Assembly (NCBI RefSeq): GCF_016428755.1
Contig: NZ_JAELTI010000020.1
Span: 1-63,402, forward strand
DNA: 63,402 nt
Direction of reading: 5' to 3'
Origin: Allobosea sp. ASV33
GTDB taxonomy: Bacteria > Pseudomonadota > Alphaproteobacteria > Rhizobiales > Beijerinckiaceae
Of the stretch, positions 8,337-18,462 are shown piece by piece (within the stretch, counting starts at the first letter, position 1; each line of letters begins with the position of its first letter). Position numbers and translations under genes: made by a program. The notes under the pieces were generated by a model. It had not been told where the DNA came from. It was given only the letters and a program-made list of their open reading frames with translations, and searched no databases.

Positions 8337-8792
8337 TCAGCCCCGCTTGCGCGCTGGCTTCCGGGCCGGCTGCTTCTTGCGGCCGTAGAGCTCCAGGCGA
8401 TGACGGACGAGCTCATAGCCGAGCTCCGCCGCGATACGGCGCTGCAATTCCTCGATCGCATCCGAGGAGAACTCGATCACCTCGCCGGAATCGACATCGA
8501 TCAGGTGGTCGTGATGCTCCTGATCGGCATGCTCGTAACGCGAGATGCCGTCCTCGAAGGCATGGCGCTCGATCGCGCCTTGCGATTCCAGCACCTTCAT
8601 CGTCCTGTAGACGGTCGAGAGCGACAGGGTCGGGTCATGCGCGAAGGCGCGGGTGAAGATGCCCTTCGCATCGGGATGGTCGTCGGCTTCGGCCAGCACG
8701 CGCAGGATCAGCCGCCGCTGCTGCGTCATGCGCAGCCCGGCCCCCTTCAACTGGCTCTCGAAAACGGCAATGCGCCGGTCGGTCTCGCTCAT
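8337..8792 (-). CDS. fur: Fur/Mur family metal-responsive transcriptional regulator
   Basis: A 151-residue Fur-family repressor. The N-terminal winged helix includes MTQQRRLILRVL and the recognition helix LSTVYRTMKVLE (about residues 58-69). The C-terminal dimer and metal domain has HHDHLIDVDSGEVIEF (residues 93-108) and ends LGYELVRHRLELYG, as in rhizobial Fur/Mur. There are no CxxC zinc pairs, which is usual for the alphaproteobacterial group that often responds to manganese rather than iron. The ATG at 8792 is preferred over an in-frame TTG at 8807. A Lys/Arg-rich tail ends the protein. A candidate operator lies upstream, suggesting autoregulation. Confidence 0.88.
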   Translation of the reverse strand: MSETDRRIAVFESQLKGAGLRMTQQRRLILRVLAEADDHPDAKGIFTRAFAHDPTLSLSTVYRTMKVLESQGAIERHAFEDGISRYEHADQEHHDHLIDVDSGEVIEFSSDAIEELQRRIAAELGYELVRHRLELYGRKKQPARKPARKRG

Positions 8793-8838
8793 GCCTTGCC
8801 ATAGCAATGACGACCGCTGATTGCAAAAAGGCCCATAA

Positions 8839-8873
8839 GAAAATCATTCTCATTTGCAATATAATCGCAAATG
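8839..8873 (-). promoter_or_regulatory. candidate Fur/Mur operator upstream of fur
   Basis: Two overlapping signals sit in an AT-rich patch 47-81 bases upstream of the fur start. Positions 8839-8857 match the classical 19-bp Fur box at 13 of 19 positions by hand alignment. Positions 8851-8873 form a perfect dyad CATTTGC-N9-GCAAATG, resembling the TGCAAAT-type sites described for rhizobial Mur. Confidence 0.5.
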
Positions 8874-8910
8874 CGTCTCGATACCAACAAGTTATTCCGG
8901 GAAGCGTTGA

Positions 8911-9014
8911 TCATCCCGGAACGGGCTCGGGATCCATCGTTGAGCGCAGAGCCCTTGCTGGATCCCGGATCGGCGCAGCTGCGGCGCCTGTCCGGAATAA
9001 CGGTGTGTTTCCAT
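8911..9014. repeat. intergenic palindromic repeat (GATCCGG/GTCCGG family)
   Basis: The stretch GGATCGGCGCAGCTGCGGCGCCTGTCCGG, read in parts, is the reverse complement of the pattern seen at 10421-10455 and 60436-60471. It is followed by GTGTTTCC, as is the 10421-10520 copy. It lies between fur and the convergently placed LLM gene. Confidence 0.5.
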
Positions 9015-9026
9015 GGAAAGACAGAC

Positions 9027-10019
<993 letters not shown>

Positions 10020-10206
10020 GACGGCCCCTGTGGCTGGCGTCGGGATAGCCCGGCGGAACGAGGTAGCTTCACCACATGGGAAGGCTGACCGCCCCGGTCC
10101 AGAGGCAGGCTCGCTTCGTCATGGCGCGCCTGCGCTGGCGTTCTGGCGGAACGTGCCGAGCCGAGCCGCGTTTCCTCGGAGAACCATCACGCCGAAGGGA
10201 GCGATC

Positions 10207-10395
10207 ATGACCGCCACAGCCAATCCCGCCAAGGAAAGCTTGCGCCAGGAGCAGAAAGAGCAGCGCGAAGCCGAGCGCAAGCACGGCAAGGACGCCGAGC
10301 TCAATCGCGCCTTGAAGGACACCTTCCCCGCCAGCGATCCCGTCGCGGCTCAGACGCCGATCAAGCCCGGCGCCAAGACCAAGAAGCCGGCCTGA
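10207..10395 (+). CDS. small charged protein with TFPASDP motif
   Basis: A 62-residue, highly hydrophilic protein rich in Lys, Glu and Ala. The central part carries the motif ALKDTFPASDPVA (about residues 37-49), a recurring signature of small uncharacterised alphaproteobacterial proteins. The start at 10207 is fixed by GAAGGGAG eight bases upstream; the longer open frame has no support. It has no signal peptide or membrane segment and the function is unknown. Confidence 0.7.
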   Translation: MTATANPAKESLRQEQKEQREAERKHGKDAELNRALKDTFPASDPVAAQTPIKPGAKTKKPA

Positions 10396-10420
10396 CACGG
10401 CACTTCAGGCAAAGTGACGC

Positions 10421-10520
10421 CGTCCGGACAAGCCGCGAGGCGCCGCCGATCCGGAATCCATCGGAAAGCGCCGAGCCTCGTGATGGATTCCGGGTCAAGC
10501 CCGGAATGACAGCGTGTTTC
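10421..10520. repeat. intergenic palindromic repeat with GGGTCAAGCCCGG hairpin
   Basis: It contains GTCCGGACAAGCCGCGAGGC followed by GATCCGGAATCC, then an inverted counterpart GGATTCCGGGTCAAGCC, then GGAATGACAGCGTGTTTCCG. The ATTCCGGG...CCCGGAAT arms form a strong hairpin. Related copies are at 8911-9014, 14190-14240 and 60436-60485. Confidence 0.6.
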
Positions 10521-10538
10521 CGTGTGAAGTGAGCCAGT

Positions 10539-11798
10539 TCAATTGCGCTGGTTCAGCAGGCGGGCGCGGATCGTACCGTCGAGGGTGCGGATCTCACGCA
10601 GGATGTCGCGCGCCTCGTTGCTCGACACGCCGTCCGCCTCCATCACGACATATCCGACCTCGCCGTCCGTCTGGTAGTTCTGGGCGGCGATGTTGACCTG
10701 CCGGCTGGCGAAGACGTCGTTGAGGCGTCGCAGCATGCCCGGCACGTTGCGCTGGACATGGATGAAGCGCGTGCCGATCGCACGGGCCGGCAACTGCACC
10801 TGCGGGAAGTTCACCGCGCCCACGGTCGAGCCCACATCGGAATAATCGACCAGCTTGCGCGCGACCTCCGCCCCGATGCGCTCCTGCGCCTCCTCGGTCG
10901 AACCGCCGATATGCGGCGTCAGGATCACGTTGGAGAGGCCCTGCAGCGGCGTGACGAAGCGCTCGGCATTGGAGGCCGGCTCGACCGGGAAGACGTCGAC
11001 CGCCGCGCCCGCCAGATGGCCGCTCTTCAGCGCAGCCGCCACCGCGTCGAGATCGACGACAGTGCCACGCGAATTGTTGATGAGATAGGCGCCCTGCTTC
11101 ATCGCCGCGATCTGCGCCGCGCCGATCATGCCCGCCGTCTGAGCCGTCTCCGGCACGTGCAGCGAGACGATATCGGCGGCGCCGAGCAAAGCGTTGAGGC
11201 TCGCCGTGGGCTCGGTATTGCCGTGGCGCAGCCGGTCGGTGTGATCGTAATAGATCACCCGCATGCCCATCGCCTCGGCCAGAGTCGAGAGCTGGCTGCC
11301 GATATTGCCGTAACCGACGATGCCGAGCGTCTTGCCGCGCACCTCGAACGAACCGTTGGCCGACTTGTCCCAGCCGCCCTGATGCGCGTCGCGCGAGCGG
11401 TCCGGAATGCGCCGGAGCAGCATGACGATCTCGCCGATGGTGAGCTCGGCGACGCTGCGCGTGTTCGAGAACGGCGCGTTGAACACGGGCACGCCGCGCA
11501 AACGCGCAGCCTCCAGATCCACCTGATTGGTGCCGACCGAGAAGCAGCCGACGGCAAAGAGCCTGTCGGCCCCGGCGAAGATCTCCGGCGTGAGCTGGGT
11601 GCGCGAGCGGATGCCGAGCACATGCACGCCCTGGATCGCCTTGAGCAGGCCGTCGCGATCGAGCGCCTTCGGCAGCCTCACAAGATTGCTGTAGCCGGCC
11701 TGCTCCAGCAGTTCGACGGCGGAATCGTTGATGCCTTCCAGGAGCAGGACCTTGATGCGGTCCTTCGGAAGGGAAAGGCGTTCGCTGGGACTGGTCAT
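10539..11798 (-). CDS. serA: D-3-phosphoglycerate dehydrogenase
   Basis: The first committed enzyme of serine biosynthesis, oxidising 3-phosphoglycerate to 3-phosphohydroxypyruvate with NAD. The 419-residue length and layout match the E. coli-type enzyme. There is a substrate domain, an NAD Rossmann loop VGYGNIGSQLS, the catalytic region with INNSRGTVVD and TPHIGGSTEEAQ (His of the Glu-His relay), and a C-terminal ACT domain (HVQRNVPGMLRRLNDVF... YVVMEAD) for serine feedback. The start MTSPSERLSLPKDRIKVLLLE is the family norm. It stands alone in the leftward direction. Confidence 0.95.
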   Translation of the reverse strand: MTSPSERLSLPKDRIKVLLLEGINDSAVELLEQAGYSNLVRLPKALDRDGLLKAIQGVHVLGIRSRTQLTPEIFAGADRLFAVGCFSVGTNQVDLEAARLRGVPVFNAPFSNTRSVAELTIGEIVMLLRRIPDRSRDAHQGGWDKSANGSFEVRGKTLGIVGYGNIGSQLSTLAEAMGMRVIYYDHTDRLRHGNTEPTASLNALLGAADIVSLHVPETAQTAGMIGAAQIAAMKQGAYLINNSRGTVVDLDAVAAALKSGHLAGAAVDVFPVEPASNAERFVTPLQGLSNVILTPHIGGSTEEAQERIGAEVARKLVDYSDVGSTVGAVNFPQVQLPARAIGTRFIHVQRNVPGMLRRLNDVFASRQVNIAAQNYQTDGEVGYVVMEADGVSSNEARDILREIRTLDGTIRARLLNQRN

Positions 11799-11916
11799 GA
11801 CGATGCGCTCACGGAGGAGCGGTTGCTATAGTCCCGGCAGCCCGGCAGGCCAACGCCCTAGACGCAACTCAGCCGCGAAAAACATCGCGACCGATGCAAA
11901 AATCTCATGGCGGGCT

Positions 11917-12363
11917 TCAGGCCTTTTCGACGACCAGCGTCGAGCCTTCGACCCTGACGACCTTGACCTCGGCCCCGGCCAGCAATTCGGGGCCGACGAT
12001 CCGCCACGACGAATCGCCGACGCGCACGCGCCCCTCGCCGCCCGTCATCGTCGTTTCCAGCCGGAACACCTTGCCGATGAGCTGGCGGCCGCGATCGTTG
12101 AGCCCGGTCGCGGCATCGGGCTCCTCGCTCTTGCGGCGCGTCAGCATGCGGCCGCCGGCGACACAGGCGATGGCGAAGATCGCGAAGACGATGCAGGCCG
12201 CCTGCCAGCCGAGACCGAAGAGGCCGACAACCGCGCCGGTGACGAGTGCCGCCAGCCCCAGCCAGATCAGGAAGACGCCCGGGGCCAGCATCTCGCCGCC
12301 GACCAGCAGCAGGCCGAGAATGGCCCAGAGCCAGCCATTATGTGTCGCAAGCCAGTCGGGCAT
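11917..12363 (-). CDS. NfeD family membrane protein
   Basis: A 148-residue short NfeD protein. Three hydrophobic helices occupy the N-terminal 85 residues or so (NGWLWAILGLLLVGGEML, then the ALVTGAVVGLFG and ACIVFAIFAIACVAGG regions). A C-terminal OB-fold domain contains GRQLIGKVFRLETTMTGGEGRVRVGD and ends GSTLVVEKA. It starts 11 bases after the SPFH gene stop. SPFH and NfeD proteins form membrane complexes linked to membrane organisation and protease control, so the pair is probably one operon. Confidence 0.9.
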   Translation of the reverse strand: MPDWLATHNGWLWAILGLLLVGGEMLAPGVFLIWLGLAALVTGAVVGLFGLGWQAACIVFAIFAIACVAGGRMLTRRKSEEPDAATGLNDRGRQLIGKVFRLETTMTGGEGRVRVGDSSWRIVGPELLAGAEVKVVRVEGSTLVVEKA

Positions 12364-12374
12364 CGTCGTCTGCC

Positions 12375-13358
12375 TCAGTCGCTGCTGCGTCCGGAGACCG
12401 GCACCGAGCCGGTGCCGCCCCGGCGCTGCATGACGGCCTCATCTCCAAATACGGCCTTGGTGAGCTGCGCGATGCCGCCGACCGTGCCGGCGAGCGCCGC
12501 CGCCTCGATCGGCACGATCACGACCTTGCTGTTCTGGCTCGATGCGATCGCCTTCAACGCATCGGTATAACGCTCGGCGATCAGGAAATTGGCGGCCTGG
12601 ATGTCGCCGCGGCTGATCGCTTCCGAAACCATGGCCGTGGCATTCGCTTCGGCCTGCGCCAGCCGCTCGCGCGCCTCCGCATCGCGCAAAGCCGATTCCT
12701 TACGGCCTTCGGCCGCCAGAATCTGCGATTGCTTCTGGCCTTCGGCCTTGAGGATCTCGGATTGGCGCAAGCCCTCGGCTTCCAGGATCGCGGCGCGCTT
12801 CTCGCGCTCGGCCTTCATCTGCCGGTTCATCGCGCCGGCGATATCGGCCGGCGGCAGGATGTCGCGGATCTCGATGCGCGTGACCTTGACGCCCCAGGGC
12901 GAGGCCGCCGCATCCATGACGCGCAGCAGCCGCTCGTTGATCTCGTCTCGATGCGACAGGAGCTGGTCGAGGTCCATCGAGCCGACGACGGTGCGGATAT
13001 TGGTCATGGTCAGGACCATCAGAGCGTCGTTGAGCGAGGACACCTCGTAGCAGGCCTTGGCCGCATCGAGCACCTGGTAGAAGGCGGCGGCATCGATGCG
13101 CACGCCGGCATTGTCCTTGGTGATCGCCTCCTGCGAGGGAATGTCGAGCACCTGCTCCATGACATTCACCTTGTGGCCGATGCGGTCGATCCAGGGCCAG
13201 ATCAGCCCGAGACCGGCACCCAGCGTGCGCGAATAGCGGCCGAAGCGCTCGACGGTGAAATTGTAACCCTGGGGAACGGTGCGGACACCGAGCCCGATCG
13301 CCATGACGATCACCACCACAATGATGATCACGGCGATGTTGAAGCCCGACAAGTCCAT
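12375..13358 (-). CDS. SPFH/band 7 domain protein (slipin/paraslipin, QmcA-like)
   Basis: A 327-residue stomatin-family protein. An N-terminal transmembrane anchor (IAVIIIVVVIVMAIGLGV) is followed by the SPFH domain starting TVPQGYNFTVERFGRYSRTL. A long Ala/Glu-rich coiled coil follows (MKAEREKRAAILEAEG region, about residues 178-235) and then a short tail. The length and the KVNVMEQVLDIPSQEAITKDN stretch are typical of QmcA/paraslipin. These proteins oligomerise at the inner membrane. It is the upstream gene of a two-gene operon with nfeD. Confidence 0.92.
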   Translation of the reverse strand: MDLSGFNIAVIIIVVVIVMAIGLGVRTVPQGYNFTVERFGRYSRTLGAGLGLIWPWIDRIGHKVNVMEQVLDIPSQEAITKDNAGVRIDAAAFYQVLDAAKACYEVSSLNDALMVLTMTNIRTVVGSMDLDQLLSHRDEINERLLRVMDAAASPWGVKVTRIEIRDILPPADIAGAMNRQMKAEREKRAAILEAEGLRQSEILKAEGQKQSQILAAEGRKESALRDAEARERLAQAEANATAMVSEAISRGDIQAANFLIAERYTDALKAIASSQNSKVVIVPIEAAALAGTVGGIAQLTKAVFGDEAVMQRRGGTGSVPVSGRSSD

Positions 13359-13489
13359 CTCGTCCCCCGCTGCGCCGATGCGCCGTCCTGCTCATTCGAG
13401 CCTCAAACTGGCGCTTGCGAAGGCCGGATGCAAGCGGAGGTATCGAGGGGCAAGCCATCCGCAGCGGCGGCTCGCCCCAAAAACCTGCG

Positions 13490-14005
13490 TCAGCTCTGCG
13501 TCGCGTTCGTATCGCAGCGCGCCAGCATGCGCGACGCCGCGGTCACGCCCGCGAGCGAGAACTGATAGGTGGTGACGTTGCCGCGCAGCGAGCGCGCTTC
13601 GAGCGTCATGGTGCTGCCTGCCCGCATCGCCGCGAGCAGCGCCGGCTCACGCTCCAGCCGTTCGAGCCAGGCATTGCTGCCCTCGGTCAGCATGCGGAAG
13701 CTGTCATCGCCGATGGTGACGGTGACGACCGAGTCCCGGGCGAAGTCATAGCCCGCCTGGAAACTCGATTCCGTATTCGAGGCCTTATCGCCGGTCTGGA
13801 CGAAGAAAAATACTTCGCCATGACGCAAATTCGAGGGTTCTTCTGACGAAGGCTTGCTCATGATGAAGCAACGCGCCAGATCGCCCTTTGCGTAAGTGGC
13901 CGCATTCCAATCCCCGAACTGACCCAGGGATGTGGGGCCCGCCGCCTGTACAACAGTACTCGTCAGAGCGACGAGGCAGGCGGTCGAAAGCGCTGTCTTG
14001 AACAT
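13490..14005 (-). CDS. invasion-associated locus B (IalB) family periplasmic protein
   Basis: A 171-residue secreted protein. The Sec signal peptide is MFKTALSTACLVALTSTVVQA, broken here as MFKTALST-ACLVALTST-VVQA. The mature part shows the IalB pattern: FGDWNAATYAKGDLARCFI, FQAGYDFARDSVVTVTIG, and a C-terminal Cys, with one Cys near each end able to form a disulphide. The start at 14005 is chosen for the strong AAAGGAGAT site; the longer open frame runs into repeat DNA. The family is widespread in rhizobia and not limited to pathogens; the precise role is unclear. Confidence 0.85.
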   Translation of the reverse strand: MFKTALSTACLVALTSTVVQAAGPTSLGQFGDWNAATYAKGDLARCFIMSKPSSEEPSNLRHGEVFFFVQTGDKASNTESSFQAGYDFARDSVVTVTIGDDSFRMLTEGSNAWLERLEREPALLAAMRAGSTMTLEARSLRGNVTTYQFSLAGVTAASRMLARCDTNATQS

Positions 14006-14189
14006 GGTCTCATCTCCTTTCATCGCGGCCAACTTGGAAAGGAGAGTGTTACCGAGGCGTAAATGCGACCCGAACAATTCCTGCGTCGATCCGGCGCAGG
14101 GCGGTTGTCTTTCCGGGGCTTCGCGCAGCGAAGAACCCGGAACCCACGGCTGGGTGAGCCGTCTGCAACGACGTTTTGAAGGCCCCATC

Positions 14190-14240
14190 AAGTCGTGGAT
14201 TCCGGGTTCGTGCCTGCGGCACGCACCGGAATGACAAGGT
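14190..14240. repeat. fragment of the ATTCCGG-type intergenic repeat
   Basis: GTGGATTCCGGGTTCG, CGCACCGGAATGACAAGG and GTGTTG reproduce the right half of the 10421-10520 element with a longer loop. Together with the preceding GGGTTCT/AGAACCC-like stretch (about 14113-14137), it fills the space upstream of the IalB gene. Confidence 0.5.
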
Positions 14241-14260
14241 GTTGCAGCCTCAAACGACAA

Positions 14261-14282
14261 TGCCCGGCACGAAGGCCGGGCA
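14261..14282 (-). terminator. secA terminator hairpin
   Basis: Perfect 8-bp stem TGCCCGGC/GCCGGGCA (14261-14268 with 14275-14282) and a 6-nt loop. It is 26 bases after the secA stop. The following bases on the transcript (TTGTCGTTTG) are only moderately T-rich. Confidence 0.55.
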
Positions 14283-14308
14283 TCGAACGCATTCAGAAAT
14301 GCCCTGCC

Positions 14309-17083
14309 TCAGGCGAACTGGCCGTGGCAGTGCTTGAACTTCTTGCCGGAGCCGCAGGGGCACGGCTCGTTGCGGCCGACCTTGCCCCAGCTCTCCGGAT
14401 CGTCCGGATTGCGGTCGAGCACGGCCGTGTCGGCATCGGTGGCGGCGAACTGCACGCCGGTCGCGCCATAATCGCCGAAGCCCGATCCAGCCCCGTCCTG
14501 CACCTGCGCCGGCGCCTGATCCTCCGGCTGGTCGAAGCGCACTTCGATGCGCGAGAGATGGCCGGTGACCTGCTGGCGCAGATGGCCGATCAGCCCGTCG
14601 AACAGCTCGAAGGCCTCCTGCTTGTATTCCTGCAGCGGGTCGCGCTGGGCGAGGCCGCGCCAGCCGATGACCTGCCTGAGATGGTCGAGCGTGACCAGAT
14701 GCTCGCGCCAGAGATGATCGAGCGACTGCAGCAGCACCTGCTTCTCGACATAGGTCATGACCTCGTCGCTGTTGCGCGCGATGCGCTCGGCATAGTCATC
14801 GTCGGCGAGCTTGCGGATGCGCTCGCGTATCTCGCTGTCGGCGATGCCCTCTTCCTTGGCCCAGTCCTCGATCGGCAGATCGAGGTTGAGATGCTGGATC
14901 ACCTCCTGCTTGAGGCCGGCGGTATCCCACTGCTCGGGATAGGCCTCTTCCGGGATGTGGCGGGCGACGACATCCTCGACCACGCCATGGCGCATGTCGT
15001 CGATGGTCTCGCGCACGCTCGCCTGGCGCATGAAGTCGCGGCGCTGCTCGAACACGACCTTGCGCTGGTCGTTCATGACGTCGTCGTATTTCAGGATGTT
15101 CTTGCGGATGTCGAAATTGCGCGCCTCGACCTTGCCCTGCGCCTTCTCGACCGCCTTGTTGATCCAGGGATGGACGATCGCCTCGTCCTCCTTGAGGCCG
15201 AGCTTGGTCAGCATGCCGTCCATCCGGTCGGAACCGAAGATGCGCATCAGGTCGTCCTGCAAAGACAGGAAGAACTTGGAGCGGCCGGGATCGCCCTGGC
15301 GGCCGGCACGGCCGCGGAGCTGGTTATCGATGCGGCGGCTCTCGTGGCGCTCGGTGCCGACGATGTAGAGCCCGCCGGACTTGAGCACGCGCTGCTTGAA
15401 ATCGGCGACCTCGGCGCGGATGGCGGCGGCCTTCGCGTCGCGCTCCGGGCCTTCCTCCATGCCGGCAAGGTCGTGCGAGATCCGCATGTCGGCGTTGCCG
15501 CCGAGCTGGATGTCGGTGCCGCGGCCGGCCATGTTGGTGGCGATGGTGATCGCGCCGGGCACGCCGGCCTGCGCGACGATATAGGCTTCCTGCTCGTGGA
15601 AGCGGGCGTTCAGCACCGCGAAGGCCTTGGTCGTCTTGCCCTCGCGGGCAGCAGCATAGACCGGCTCCAGCGCGGTCGGGTCGGTGAAGTCGATGAGCTT
15701 GTAGCCCGCCTTCTCCAGCATCTCGGCGATCAGCTCCGAGCGCTCGATCGAGGTGGTGCCGACCAGCACCGGCTGGCCGTTCTCCTGCGCGGCCTGGATT
15801 TCGCGGATGACGCCGCGGACCTTCTCCTCGAAGGTGCGATAGACCTCGTCGTCCTCGTCCTTGCGGGCGACGGGAACGTTGGTCGGAATCTCGACGACCT
15901 CGAGCTTGTAGATCTGGAAGAACTCGTCGGCCTCGGTCGCCGCCGTGCCGGTCATGCCGGCGAGCTTCTGATACAGGCGGAAATAGTTCTGGAAGGTGAT
16001 CGAGGCCAGCGTCGCGTTCTCGGGCTGGACGGTGACGTGCTCCTTGGCTTCCAGCGCCTGATGCAGGCCCTCCGAATAGCGCCGGCCCGGCATCATGCGG
16101 CCGGTGAACTCGTCGATGATCACGACCTCGTCGTTGCGGACGATATAGTCCTTGTCGCGGGTGAACAGCGAATGCGCGCGCAACGCCTGATTGACGTGGT
16201 GGACCAGCGTGACGTTGTGGGCGTCATAGAGATCGCCCTCTTTCAATATCCCGGCCTCGCGCAGCAATTCCTCGATGTGATCGTTGCCGGCTTCCGTCAG
16301 TGCCACGGTGCGTTGCTTCTCGTCGACCTCGTAATCGGCCGGGACGAGGCCCGGCAGCACCTTGTCGATCGAGACATAGAGGTCCGACTTGTCGTCGAGC
16401 GGGCCGGAGATGATCAGCGGCGTGCGGGCTTCGTCGACCAGGATCGAGTCGACCTCGTCGACGATCGCGAAATGGTGGCCGCGCTGGCTCATCTGCGCGA
16501 CGTCGTATTTCATGTTGTCGCGGAGATAGTCGAAGCCGAACTCGTTGTTCGTGCCGTAGGTGATGTCGCAGGCATAGGCGCGCTGGCGCTCCTCGTCGTC
16601 GAGGCCGTGCACGATGATGCCGACGGTCAGGCCGAGGAAATTGTAGAGCTTGGCCATCCACTCGGCGTCGCGCCGGGCGAGATAGTCGTTGACCGTGACG
16701 ACATGGACGCCCTTGCCTTCGAGCGCATTGAGATAGGTCGGCAGGGTCGCGACCAGCGTCTTGCCTTCGCCGGTCTTCATCTCGGCGATGGCGCCCTCGT
16801 GCAGCACCATGCCGCCGACGAGCTGGACATCGTAGGGTCGCTGGCCGAGCACGCGCTTGGCCGCCTCGCGCACCGTGGCGAAGGCCGGGACCAGGAGATC
16901 GTCGAGCTTCTTGCCTTCGGCGATCTGCTTCTTGAACTCCTCGGTGCGCGCCTTCAGAGCCTCGTCGCTCAGCGCGGCGATCTCCGTCTCCAGGGCGTTG
17001 ATCGCCGCGACGCGGGGCTGATAGCCCTTGACGCGGCGGTCATTCGACGAGCCGAAGAGTTTCTTTGCGAGCGCGCCAAGCAT
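14309..17083 (-). CDS. secA: preprotein translocase ATPase SecA
   Basis: The motor ATPase of the Sec pathway at the inner-membrane SecYEG channel, 924 residues. Walker A is MKTGEGKT (residues 102-109), and Walker B sits in the [15 protein letters not shown] segment. The second nucleotide-binding domain has [28 protein letters not shown] is the conserved arginine-finger region. The protein ends in the zinc-binding SEC-C motif [14 protein letters not shown]. The start at 17083 ([16 protein letters not shown]) is the family start; the open frame extends 53 codons further without similarity. It is divergent from a secreted parvulin, a common arrangement in this order. Confidence 0.97.
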   Translation of the reverse strand: MLGALAKKLFGSSNDRRVKGYQPRVAAINALETEIAALSDEALKARTEEFKKQIAEGKKLDDLLVPAFATVREAAKRVLGQRPYDVQLVGGMVLHEGAIAEMKTGEGKTLVATLPTYLNALEGKGVHVVTVNDYLARRDAEWMAKLYNFLGLTVGIIVHGLDDEERQRAYACDITYGTNNEFGFDYLRDNMKYDVAQMSQRGHHFAIVDEVDSILVDEARTPLIISGPLDDKSDLYVSIDKVLPGLVPADYEVDEKQRTVALTEAGNDHIEELLREAGILKEGDLYDAHNVTLVHHVNQALRAHSLFTRDKDYIVRNDEVVIIDEFTGRMMPGRRYSEGLHQALEAKEHVTVQPENATLASITFQNYFRLYQKLAGMTGTAATEADEFFQIYKLEVVEIPTNVPVARKDEDDEVYRTFEEKVRGVIREIQAAQENGQPVLVGTTSIERSELIAEMLEKAGYKLIDFTDPTALEPVYAAAREGKTTKAFAVLNARFHEQEAYIVAQAGVPGAITIATNMAGRGTDIQLGGNADMRISHDLAGMEEGPERDAKAAAIRAEVADFKQRVLKSGGLYIVGTERHESRRIDNQLRGRAGRQGDPGRSKFFLSLQDDLMRIFGSDRMDGMLTKLGLKEDEAIVHPWINKAVEKAQGKVEARNFDIRKNILKYDDVMNDQRKVVFEQRRDFMRQASVRETIDDMRHGVVEDVVARHIPEEAYPEQWDTAGLKQEVIQHLNLDLPIEDWAKEEGIADSEIRERIRKLADDDYAERIARNSDEVMTYVEKQVLLQSLDHLWREHLVTLDHLRQVIGWRGLAQRDPLQEYKQEAFELFDGLIGHLRQQVTGHLSRIEVRFDQPEDQAPAQVQDGAGSGFGDYGATGVQFAATDADTAVLDRNPDDPESWGKVGRNEPCPCGSGKKFKHCHGQFA

Positions 17084-17442
17084 GTTGGGCCTTTCAGGTG
17101 ATGCGTTGAGCCCCCGGCCGGCGCGTATCGCTTGTCGCGCGCGAACCGGAGGTTCGGTATTCTCGAAATGCGACCGCGTGTTTAGACGCGAGCGCGGGCA
17201 GGGTCCAGCGTGCGTTTCGACCAATCGGCACCGAAACGGCAAGTGAATTCGGCTCTGGATGTGGGGTTTTTCCGCTCCCCTTCCAAGAGCCTGCGCTCAA
17301 GATCATCGGACGCTGCGGCATCCGGGGCGGTGCAAAGCTGCGTGATCGGCCGCCGCGGCCTCCTGAACCGCCTTGCCTTTGCCGCGTTGATCGGGCAGTG
17401 CAGCCGCCAAACCGCCTCGGTTCCGACGAAAGGCCGTCATTC
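17084..17442. other. divergent intergenic region between secA and parvulin gene
   Basis: About 360 bases with no supportable gene. It must hold the promoters of both flanking genes. I see no convincing hairpin, repeat or operator; short open frames here lack ribosome-binding sites and family similarity. Confidence 0.6.
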
Positions 17443-18300
17443 ATGAGCTCAGCCCGTTTCATCGCCGTCCTCGGCTTCGCGCTGCTGGCGGGCCCGGCCT
17501 TCGCCCAGGCCGACAAGGTCGTCGCCAAGGTCGACGGCATCGCGATCACCGAGAAGGACATCCAGCTCGCCACCGAGGATCTCGGCGAGCGCCTGGCCCA
17601 GCTCCCCGAGGAGCGCAAGCGCGACGAAGTCATCAACTATCTCGTCGACCTCAAGCTCGGCGCCAAGGCCGCGGCCGAAGCCAAGATCGGCGACACCCCC
17701 GATTTCGCCGCCCGCCTCGCCTATTACCGCGAGAAGGTTCTGCTCGACGAATATCTGACCCGCGAGGGCAAGAAGGCCGTCACCCCCGAAGCCGCCAAGA
17801 AGCTCTTCGACGACACCACCAAGGCGATGGCGCCGGAGGAGGAAGTCCATGCCCGTCACATCCTCGTCGAGGACGAGGCGCAGGCCAAGGCCGCGGTCGA
17901 GCGGCTGAAGAAGGGTGAGGATTTCGCCAAGGTCGCCGCCGAGCTCTCCAAGGACCCGGGCTCCGGCAAGGAGGGCGGCGATCTCGGCTGGTTCACCAAG
18001 GACCGCATGGTGCCGGAATTCGCCGAAGCCGCCTTCAAGCTGAAGAAGGGCGAGATTTCAGAGCCGGTGAAGAGCCAGTTCGGCTGGCACGTCATCAAGC
18101 TCGAGGACAAGCGCTCCAAGCCGCTGCCGGACTTCGCGGCGGTGAAGCCGCAGATCGACCAGTATCTCGAGCGCAAGGCCCAGCAGGACCTCGTGATAGC
18201 CATGCGCGAGAAGGCCAAGGTCGAGCGCCTCGACAAGCCGGCCGCGCCTGCCGCCCCGGCTCCGGACGCCGCCAAGCCGGCCGAGCCGAAGAAGAACTGA
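17443..18300 (+). CDS. periplasmic peptidyl-prolyl cis-trans isomerase, parvulin (PpiC/SurA type)
   Basis: A 285-residue exported folding factor. A Sec signal occupies residues 1-21 (cleavage after AFA). A SurA-N-like helical region follows ([19 protein letters not shown]...). The rotamase domain covers about residues 133-225, with [31 protein letters not shown] and [14 protein letters not shown], all standard parvulin blocks. The C-terminus is an Ala/Pro/Lys tail. ATG at 17443 is the start that gives a proper signal peptide. Its position beside secA suits a role on newly exported proteins. Confidence 0.92.
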   Translation: MSSARFIAVLGFALLAGPAFAQADKVVAKVDGIAITEKDIQLATEDLGERLAQLPEERKRDEVINYLVDLKLGAKAAAEAKIGDTPDFAARLAYYREKVLLDEYLTREGKKAVTPEAAKKLFDDTTKAMAPEEEVHARHILVEDEAQAKAAVERLKKGEDFAKVAAELSKDPGSGKEGGDLGWFTKDRMVPEFAEAAFKLKKGEISEPVKSQFGWHVIKLEDKRSKPLPDFAAVKPQIDQYLERKAQQDLVIAMREKAKVERLDKPAAPAAPAPDAAKPAEPKKN

Positions 18301-18329
18301 GCGTTTCGCTCCGTCTCACGCGATTTTGG

Positions 18330-18360
18330 AGGGCGGCCCTTGCGGCCGCCCTTCTTGTTT
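18330..18360 (+). terminator. intrinsic terminator of the parvulin gene
   Basis: Perfect 9-bp stem AGGGCGGCC/GGCCGCCCT (18330-18338 with 18344-18352) and a CTTGC loop, followed by the T-rich TCTTGTTTT. It lies 29 bases after the stop codon. Confidence 0.8.
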
Positions 18361-18462
18361 TCGTCATCGGCCTGCGGCAGAGGGCTTTCGAACGAGACGC
18401 GCTGCCCGGCGATGAGAACGATTCGCCGGTCTTCCAGCAGCGCTCCGCAGGAGGAAGTCGCG

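Noticed and set aside
14049..14237. small open frame upstream of the IalB gene
   Set aside because: It lies entirely in repeat DNA and has no ribosome-binding site.
14195..17101. 968-codon open frame antisense to secA
   Set aside because: It mirrors the secA codons; the high GC content suppresses stops on the opposite strand. No family similarity and no ribosome-binding site.
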